From positions 1-5,397 of the forward strand of contig JAFGTK010000232.1 of assembly GCA_016934135.1 (NCBI GenBank): DNA of 5,397 nucleotides, read 5' to 3'. Under the pieces are notes generated by a model. It searched no databases and had not been told where the DNA came from. It worked only from the letters and a program-made list of their open reading frames with translations. The stretch comes from Deltaproteobacteria bacterium. GTDB taxonomy: Bacteria > Desulfobacterota > Desulfomonilia > UBA1062. A program made the position numbers and the translations under genes. Within the stretch, counting starts at the first letter, position 1; each line of letters opens with the position of its first letter. This document shows positions 1-3,385 of the stretch, piece by piece.

Positions 1-1
1 G

Positions 2-88
2 ATCGCAATGGATGAGGGTTTACGGTTTGCTATCCGTGAGGGTGGCAGGACCGTCGCTTCAGGCGTAATCGTTAAGGTTATAGAATAG
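2..88 (+). CDS. tuf: Elongation factor Tu, C-terminal end (partial, 5' end outside window)
   Basis: The reading frame is open from the left edge and ends at TAG 86-88, giving the last 28 residues. They read as the EF-Tu C-terminus: a segment with FAIREGGRTVASG followed by VIVKVIE, which matches the closing beta-strands of EF-Tu domain 3. EF-Tu is the GTPase that delivers aminoacyl-tRNA to the ribosomal A site; domain 3 helps hold the tRNA acceptor/T arm and binds EF-Ts. Family members usually end in a similar I-x-K-I/V-I/L-E tail, so the stop looks natural. The next gene, rpmG, starts 10 nt downstream, which suggests a shared transcript. Whether this is the only tuf copy, or one of two as is common in proteobacteria, cannot be told from here. 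Confidence 0.95.
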   Translation: MAMDEGLRFAIREGGRTVASGVIVKVIE

Positions 89-98
89 GGTCTGTTCA

Positions 99-248
99 AT
101 GAGAGATAATATTACACTAGCATGCAGCGATTGTAAAAGGCGCAACTACATGTCCACGAGAAACAAGAAGAAAACCACGGACAAGCTGGAGATAAAAAAA
201 TATTGTCCGTTCTGTCGTGTTCACACCCTACATAAGGAAACAAAATAA
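99..248 (+). CDS. rpmG: 50S ribosomal protein L33 (bL33), zinc-binding form
   Basis: A 49-residue protein with ATG 99 and TAA 246-248, the usual size for bL33. It starts MRDNITLACSDC and ends KYCPFCRVHTLHKETK. Four cysteines form two CxxC pairs (C9/C12 and C36/C39), the zinc-ribbon of the 'C+' type; the E. coli protein lacks them. A basic middle part (NKKKTTDK) fits contact with 23S rRNA near the E site. An AGGG at 87-90, overlapping the tuf stop, sits 8 nt before the ATG and can serve as the ribosome binding site. It lies between tuf and tRNA-Trp, a common bacterial order. C+ paralogues are in some bacteria replaced by C- copies under zinc shortage; no second copy is visible here. The identity is secure. 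Confidence 0.95.
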   Translation: MRDNITLACSDCKRRNYMSTRNKKKTTDKLEIKKYCPFCRVHTLHKETK

Positions 249-257
249 TTTTCGTGC

Positions 258-334
258 AGGCCAGTAGCTCTAATTGGCAGAGCGCCGGACTCCAAATCCG
301 GATGCTGGGGGTTCGAGTCCCTCCTGGCCTGCCA
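258..334 (+). tRNA. trnW: tRNA-Trp (anticodon CCA), CCA tail encoded
   Basis: All arms fold by hand. The acceptor AGGCCAG (258-264) pairs perfectly with CTGGCCT (324-330). The D stem is GCTC 267-270 with GAGC 280-283, and its loop contains GG. The anticodon stem is CCGGA 285-289 with TCCGG 297-301. The anticodon CCA is at 292-294 inside the loop CTCCAAA. The variable region has 5 nt (302-306). The T stem is 307-311 with 319-323 (one G-T pair) around TTCGAGT. G331 is the discriminator base, as expected for bacterial tRNA-Trp, and 332-334 is an encoded CCA. The gene lies 9 nt after rpmG and 13 nt before secE, so it is probably cut out of the operon transcript by RNase P and 3' trimming enzymes. 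No own promoter or terminator is evident. Confidence 0.97.
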
Positions 335-347
335 GTTTGGTAGGTAT

Positions 348-530
348 ATGGAAAAAATACAGAGGTTCCTAAAAGAAGTCAGGGCTGAAATGAACAAGGT
401 TACCTGGACAGGCAGGAAAGAGATCGTAAGCGGTACGGTCGCTGTTCTTGTTTTAAGCGGGATCGTTTCGATGTTTCTTTGGGTCATCGATTTCGGCCTT
501 TCCCAGGTAATCCGGCTCGTGTTAAGTTGA
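348..530 (+). CDS. secE: Preprotein translocase subunit SecE
   Basis: A 60-residue protein, the size of the short, single-span SecE found in most bacteria (E. coli has three spans). Residues 1-25 form the cytosolic amphipathic helix with the family signature KEVRAEMNKVTW followed by RKE (W20, R23, E25), which clamps the two halves of SecY. Residues about 29-50 (VAVLVLSGIVSMFLWVIDFG region) form the single membrane helix. SecE is essential for the SecYEG channel in the inner membrane. The ATG at 348 is preceded only by a weak GG-containing site (GGTAGG, 339-344) very close to the start, directly after the tRNA 3' end. nusG follows 7 nt after the stop, the near-universal secE-nusG pairing. Confidence 0.96.
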   Translation: MEKIQRFLKEVRAEMNKVTWTGRKEIVSGTVAVLVLSGIVSMFLWVIDFGLSQVIRLVLS

Positions 531-537
531 GACGGAT

Positions 538-1071
538 ATGGAAGAACATAAGTGGTATGTAGTTCATACTCATTCGAATTATGAGTTCAAGGCTAAGAAA
601 TCCCTGGAAGAAAGGGTAAAGGCCTACAATGTAGAGGATTATTTTTCCGGAATACTCGTGCCTTCAGAGCAGATCAAAAAATCACCGCAAGGAAAGAAGA
701 AGGGGGCAAACAGAAAGTATTTTCCGGGATATATCCTGGTAAAGATGATTCTGACCGACAAGACGTGGCATGTCGTAATGAATACACCAAAGGTAACAGG
801 ATTTGTCGGTGGAAGAACCTCGCCATCAACCATCCCTGATGAGGAAGTCGAGACGCTCAAGGCACAGCTTGAAGAGGGCGTGGAAGGCAAGGCATATAAG
901 TGTGAGTTTTCCATCGGTGATGAGGTCACGGTTAATGAGGGACCATTCCAGAACTTCAGCGGAGTGGTTGATGATACCAAGCCTGACAAGGGAAAGGTCA
1001 GGGTATTGGTCAGCATCTTTGGAAGATCGACTCCTGTTGAATTAAACTTTGATCAGATTACCAAGAAATAG
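538..1071 (+). CDS. nusG: Transcription termination/antitermination factor NusG
   Basis: A 177-residue protein, the normal length for bacterial NusG. The NGN domain spans about residues 5-115: KWYVVHTHSNYE opens it, and FPGYILVKM (62-70) followed by a V-T-G-F-V-GG stretch (86-92) is the conserved core that contacts the beta' clamp helices and the beta gate loop. The KOW domain spans about 123-177, with FSIGDEVTVNEGPFQNFSG and a closing strand VSIFGRSTPVEL. NusG binds elongating RNA polymerase; its KOW domain contacts Rho or ribosomal S10/NusE, which couples transcription to translation. A lysine-rich linker (GKKKGANRK, 52-60) lies inside the NGN domain. ATG 538 follows the secE stop by 7 nt, with GACGGA (531-536) as a poor ribosome binding site, so translational coupling to secE is likely. 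rplK follows 16 nt downstream. Confidence 0.97.
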   Translation: MEEHKWYVVHTHSNYEFKAKKSLEERVKAYNVEDYFSGILVPSEQIKKSPQGKKKGANRKYFPGYILVKMILTDKTWHVVMNTPKVTGFVGGRTSPSTIPDEEVETLKAQLEEGVEGKAYKCEFSIGDEVTVNEGPFQNFSGVVDDTKPDKGKVRVLVSIFGRSTPVELNFDQITKK

Positions 1072-1087
1072 ATCTAAGGGGTAACAT

Positions 1088-1513
1088 ATGGCTAAACAAT
1101 TAATGGCGAAAATCAAGATTCATATACCCGCAGGCGAAGCGAAACCTTCACCTCCTGTCGGGCCTGCACTGGGGCAGCATGGTGTTAATATTATGGAATT
1201 CTGCAAGGCATTTAACGCTGCAACAGAAAAGCAGAAGGGATATAAGATACCTGTACAGATTTCCGTATATAAAGATCGCTCCTTCAGCTTTATCACGAAA
1301 AGTCCTCCAGCCTCTACATTGCTGCTCAAGGCGGCCGGTATAGCGAGTGGGTCATCGACTCCCAATCTGGATAAAGTAGCAAAGCTCACAACTGACCAGG
1401 TCAAAGAGATTGCCACCCAGAAAATGAGAGATTTGAATACTGAAGATATGGACATGGCAGTGAGAATAATCGCCGGTACTGCTCGGAGCATGGGAATAGA
1501 AATTGTTGACTGA
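1088..1513 (+). CDS. rplK: 50S ribosomal protein L11 (uL11)
   Basis: A 141-residue protein, the standard L11 length. The N-terminal domain (about 1-70) contains PSPPVGPALGQHGVNIMEFC (20-39), with prolines P22 and P23 at the thiopeptide-antibiotic cleft. DRSFSFITKSPP (63-74) precedes the linker. The C-terminal domain (about 75-141) binds the 1070 region of 23S rRNA and ends with IIAGTARSMGIEIVD. L11 forms the base of the GTPase-associated stalk with L10 and, in proteobacteria, is needed for RelA activation. A good ribosome binding site, AAGGGG (1076-1081), lies 6 nt before ATG 1088. The stop is followed after 13 nt by rplA, the standard L11 operon order. The conserved prolines suggest a normal thiostrepton-type site; this is inference. 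Confidence 0.97.
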   Translation: MAKQLMAKIKIHIPAGEAKPSPPVGPALGQHGVNIMEFCKAFNAATEKQKGYKIPVQISVYKDRSFSFITKSPPASTLLLKAAGIASGSSTPNLDKVAKLTTDQVKEIATQKMRDLNTEDMDMAVRIIAGTARSMGIEIVD

Positions 1514-1526
1514 AGGAGATGTATCA

Positions 1527-2231
1527 ATGGCGAAAAGTGGCAAGAAATATGTTGAGGTCAGGAAAAAGATAGACTCTCAGAAAAAATATACCTTTGATGA
1601 TGCGCTGGTTATCGTGCTGGACAATGCATATGCAAAGTTTGATGAAAGTGTCGATGTAGCCCTGAGGCTCGGTGTCGATCCCAGGCATGCAGATCAGATG
1701 GTAAGAGGCTCCATCGTTCTTCCCCATGGTACGGGCAAAACCACGAGGGTCCTTGTCTTTGCAAAAGGTGAAAAAGAAAAAGAGGCTCTCGATGCCGGTG
1801 CGGATTATGCCGGAGCAGAGGAGATTGCCGAGAAGATACAAGGCGGCTGGCTGGACTTTGATAAGGTGATAGCCACCCCGGATCTGATGGGGGTTGTCGG
1901 AAAACTGGGTCGTATTCTCGGCCCGAGAGGCATGATGCCGAATCCGAAACTGGGCACTGTTACGTTCGATGTTGAAAAGGCCGTTGAAGAGATGAAGGCG
2001 GGCCGTGTAGACTTCCGTGTCGACAAGGTAGGCGTTCTTCATTGTTCGGTCGGCAAGGTTTCTTTCGGCAAGGAAAAACTGGCCGACAATATCAAGGCAC
2101 TGCTCGAAATGATCATGAAGCTCAAGCCATCCTCCAGCAAAGGCACCTATCTGAAGAGTGTTGCGGTATCGAGTACCATGGGTCCTGGTGTAAAAGTAGA
2201 CCCAGTTGAGGTTTCTTTATTACTGAAGTAA
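1527..2231 (+). CDS. rplA: 50S ribosomal protein L1 (uL1)
   Basis: A 234-residue protein, typical for bacterial L1. The signature LGRILGPRGMMPNPKLGTV (127-145) lies in domain II, with the K-x-G-RVDFRVDK segment (157-167) and T-x-GPG-VKVD (217-225) of the RNA-binding domain I following. L1 builds the mobile L1 stalk that helps eject deacylated tRNA from the E site, and in many bacteria it represses its own operon by binding mRNA. I chose ATG 1527 because MAKSGKKY matches the family's N-terminus and a strong GAAGGAG (1512-1518) sits 8 nt upstream. An in-frame TTG at 1503 would add eight residues, overlap the end of rplK and bury that ribosome binding site. The gene ends 132 nt before rplJ. Confidence 0.97.
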   Translation: MAKSGKKYVEVRKKIDSQKKYTFDDALVIVLDNAYAKFDESVDVALRLGVDPRHADQMVRGSIVLPHGTGKTTRVLVFAKGEKEKEALDAGADYAGAEEIAEKIQGGWLDFDKVIATPDLMGVVGKLGRILGPRGMMPNPKLGTVTFDVEKAVEEMKAGRVDFRVDKVGVLHCSVGKVSFGKEKLADNIKALLEMIMKLKPSSSKGTYLKSVAVSSTMGPGVKVDPVEVSLLLK

Positions 2232-2234
2232 AAA
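2206..2234 (+). promoter_or_regulatory. Possible weak sigma70-type promoter for the rplJL transcript
   Basis: TTGAGG (2206-2211, four of six bases matching TTGACA) and TAAAAA (2229-2234, four of six matching TATAAT) are separated by exactly 17 nt. The predicted start, near 2241, coincides with the first stem of the L10 leader (2240), which is where an rplJ promoter would be expected; E. coli has a promoter before rplJ. The -10 element includes the rplA stop codon and an A-run, so the match may be chance. Confidence 0.25.
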
Positions 2235-2239
2235 AACAT

Positions 2240-2328
2240 CCTGGTCAAAGACAGCGGGTGTGCGCACAGATGCGTACTTAATGTATGCCCGCCGAGATCT
2301 GGGAGTCCCCTAGGCACCCTTTGACAGG
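2240..2328 (+). promoter_or_regulatory. Ribosomal protein L10 leader (autoregulatory RNA)
   Basis: The element lies in the rplA-rplJ gap, exactly where L10 leaders occur, and shows their architecture. The closing stem is CCTGGTCAAAG (2240-2250) with CTTTGACAGG (2319-2328), nearly perfect with one unpaired G. Inside, after the typical AAAGAC (2247-2252), GCGGG (2254-2258) pairs with CCCGC (2288-2292), topped by a hairpin of about 7 bp, GTGCGCA/TGCGTAC (2260-2266 with 2271-2277, one G-T pair) around CAGA. GCCGAGAT (2291-2298) resembles the conserved kink-turn side. A small GGG/CCC hairpin (2301-2309) lies before the closing strand. In characterised bacteria L10 or the L10-L12 complex binds this RNA and represses rplJL expression. 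Here the leader ends about 20 nt before the rplJ ribosome binding site, so translation control is the simplest model; no terminator follows. Confidence 0.85.
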
Positions 2329-2344
2329 ATAAATCTCAAAAAGA

Positions 2345-2356
2345 AAGGGGTGAGGT
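2345..2356 (+). promoter_or_regulatory. Ribosome binding site of rplJ that supports a TTG start
   Basis: The purine-rich stretch AAGGGGTGAGGT includes GAGGT (2352-2356), complementary to the 16S rRNA 3' end and 7 nt before TTG 2364. An alternative AGGGG (2346-2350) lies further off. No in-frame ATG occurs near this site, so it fixes the start of rplJ. Confidence 0.7.
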
Positions 2357-2363
2357 ATTTAAG

Positions 2364-2888
2364 TTGAGAAAAGATGAAAAACATGAACTGGTGAAGCAGT
2401 TGCACGACGAGCTGGGAGAATCTCAGGCAGTATTTGTTACCGATTACATCGGTCTGAATGTCGAGAAGATTACCCGGCTGAGGAAAAGTATCAAGAGTTC
2501 AGGAGGATCGTTCAGGATAGTTAAGAACACACTTCTGCGCAGGGCAGCGCAGGATACTCCTGCCGGCATCATTGAAAAACTTTTCGTCGGACCGACTGCC
2601 ATAGCCATGGCCAAAGGTGACCCTCTCGGAGTTGCAAAAGCCTTGGTGGATTTTGCCAAGGACAATGAACAGCTCGATGTTCAGGGTGGGATACTGGGTA
2701 CGCAGGTGCTGGATTTAAGCGCAATCCAAGCTCTTGCCAAGATGCCGAGCAAGGAAGTTCTTATTGCAAAGATGCTCGGTTCCATGAATGCCCCGGTAAC
2801 AAACTTTGTCGGGGTGCTGGCTGCAATGTTGCGGCAGATCGTTTATGTATTGAAAGCAATTGAAAACCAAAAGAAGCAAGGAGAATAA
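2364..2888 (+). CDS. rplJ: 50S ribosomal protein L10 (uL10)
   Basis: A 174-residue protein starting at TTG, in the usual 165-180 range. The N-terminal domain (about 1-130) binds L11 and the 1070 region of 23S rRNA; it shows VFVTDYIGLNVEKITRLRK and IVKNTLLRRAA, both typical of L10, then FVGPTAIAMAKGDP. The C-terminal part (about 140-174, NFVGVLAAMLRQIVYVLKAIENQ) is the long helix that carries L7/L12 dimers. TTG 2364 is chosen because MRKDEKHELVKQLHDEL aligns with the normal family start, GAGGT lies 7 nt upstream, and no in-frame ATG exists until deep in the protein. rplL follows after only 2 nt, which implies coupled synthesis of the stalk complex. Expression is probably controlled through the upstream leader. 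Confidence 0.97.
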   Translation: MRKDEKHELVKQLHDELGESQAVFVTDYIGLNVEKITRLRKSIKSSGGSFRIVKNTLLRRAAQDTPAGIIEKLFVGPTAIAMAKGDPLGVAKALVDFAKDNEQLDVQGGILGTQVLDLSAIQALAKMPSKEVLIAKMLGSMNAPVTNFVGVLAAMLRQIVYVLKAIENQKKQGE

Positions 2889-2890
2889 CA

Positions 2891-3280
2891 ATGGCAGATA
2901 TTACACGTGAAGATGTGGTTAAATTCATAGAAAATATGACCGTGCTCGAGCTCGCAGAGCTTGTCAAGGAACTGGAAGATAAATTCGGAGTAAGCGCTGC
3001 TGCACCTGTTGCCGCAATGGCGGCTGTACCTGGCGGAGCAGCCCCTGCTGCAGAGGCTGCAGAGGAGAAAACAGAGTTCGACGTCATACTCAAGGACGTA
3101 GGCGCACAGAAGATCCAGGTCATCAAAGTCGTACGCGCACTTACCGATCTCGGTCTCAAGGAAGCAAAAGAAGCAGTTGAGGGAGCACCCAAGGCAATCA
3201 AGGAAGGCATCTCAAAAGAGGATGCCGAGGATGCCAAAAAGAAACTCGAAGAAGTGGGCGCTACAGTAGAAATAAAGTAG
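2891..3280 (+). CDS. rplL: 50S ribosomal protein L7/L12 (bL12)
   Basis: A 129-residue protein, slightly longer than the ~120 of E. coli. Residues 1-33 (MADITREDVVKFIENM, then LAELVKELEDKFG) form the dimerisation domain that binds the L10 helix. Residues about 35-58 are an alanine/proline-rich flexible hinge. Residues 59-129 form the globular domain that recruits translation GTPases: EFDVILKDVGAQKIQVIKVV (62-81) and LTDLGLKEAKEAVEGAP (84-100) are signature segments. L12 is present in several copies per ribosome, so it needs stronger translation than its neighbours; a consensus AAGGAG (2878-2883) placed 7 nt before ATG 2891 fits that. The gene starts 2 nt after rplJ and ends 105 nt before rpoB, with a hairpin between them. 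Confidence 0.97.
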   Translation: MADITREDVVKFIENMTVLELAELVKELEDKFGVSAAAPVAAMAAVPGGAAPAAEAAEEKTEFDVILKDVGAQKIQVIKVVRALTDLGLKEAKEAVEGAPKAIKEGISKEDAEDAKKKLEEVGATVEIK

Positions 3281-3305
3281 CATCAGGTAGAAAAACCGGT
3301 CAATT

Positions 3306-3334
3306 GGGGTTGATCTTGATCAGCCCCTTTCTTC
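3306..3334 (+). terminator. Hairpin with T-rich tail between rplL and rpoB (terminator or partial attenuator)
   Basis: GGGGTTGATC (3306-3315) pairs with GATCAGCCCC (3318-3327), giving about 9 usable base pairs with one G-T and a tetraloop CTTG. It is followed by TTTCTTC (3328-3334), a T-rich but interrupted tail. This is the form of an intrinsic terminator with reduced efficiency. In E. coli the rplL-rpoB gap contains a partial attenuator that lowers rpoB transcription relative to rplJL; the same role is inferred here from position and structure. Full termination would require rpoB to have its own promoter. Confidence 0.75.
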
Positions 3335-3344
3335 TATTTATTAT
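3316..3344 (+). promoter_or_regulatory. Candidate sigma70-type promoter for rpoB overlapping the hairpin
   Basis: TTGATC (3316-3321, four of six to consensus) and TATTAT (3339-3344, five of six to consensus) are separated by exactly 17 nt. The predicted start near 3351 would leave a leader of about 35 nt before the rpoB ATG at 3386. The -35 box lies in the descending arm of the terminator-like hairpin. The gap is AT-rich downstream, which raises the chance of a random -10 match, so this remains a candidate. Confidence 0.35.
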
Positions 3345-3385
3345 AGAGAAATAGAGAAAAGACAACCGATAAAGGAAAACCAAAA

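Noticed and set aside
200..257. Promoter for tRNA-Trp and secE upstream of the tRNA
   Set aside because: TTGTCC near 214 has only poor -10 candidates (TACATA-like) at a 19-20 nt spacing, so I could not support it.
221..487. 88-codon open frame on the minus strand with RRDSNPQHPDLESGALPIR
   Set aside because: This peptide is the antisense translation of the tRNA-Trp gene plus part of secE. Similar peptides are a known class of false hypothetical proteins in databases, and the frame overlaps two certain genes.
1503..1526. Upstream TTG start for rplA adding eight residues
   Set aside because: It would overlap the rplK end and read through the GAAGGAG ribosome binding site; ATG 1527 matches the family N-terminus.
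1524..2042. 172-codon open frame on the minus strand inside rplA
   Set aside because: It is wholly antisense to a well-supported ribosomal protein gene, shows no recognisable domain, and has no ribosome binding site or neighbouring minus-strand gene.
2321..2349. Perfect -35 box TTGACA at 2321-2326
   Set aside because: It forms part of the L10 leader closing stem, and at 16-18 nt downstream there is only AAAGGG-like sequence, no -10 box.
2761..3237. Minus-strand Ala/Ser-rich frame across the rplJ-rplL junction
   Set aside because: Its low-complexity composition is the complement of the alanine-rich rplL hinge; there is no independent evidence of coding.
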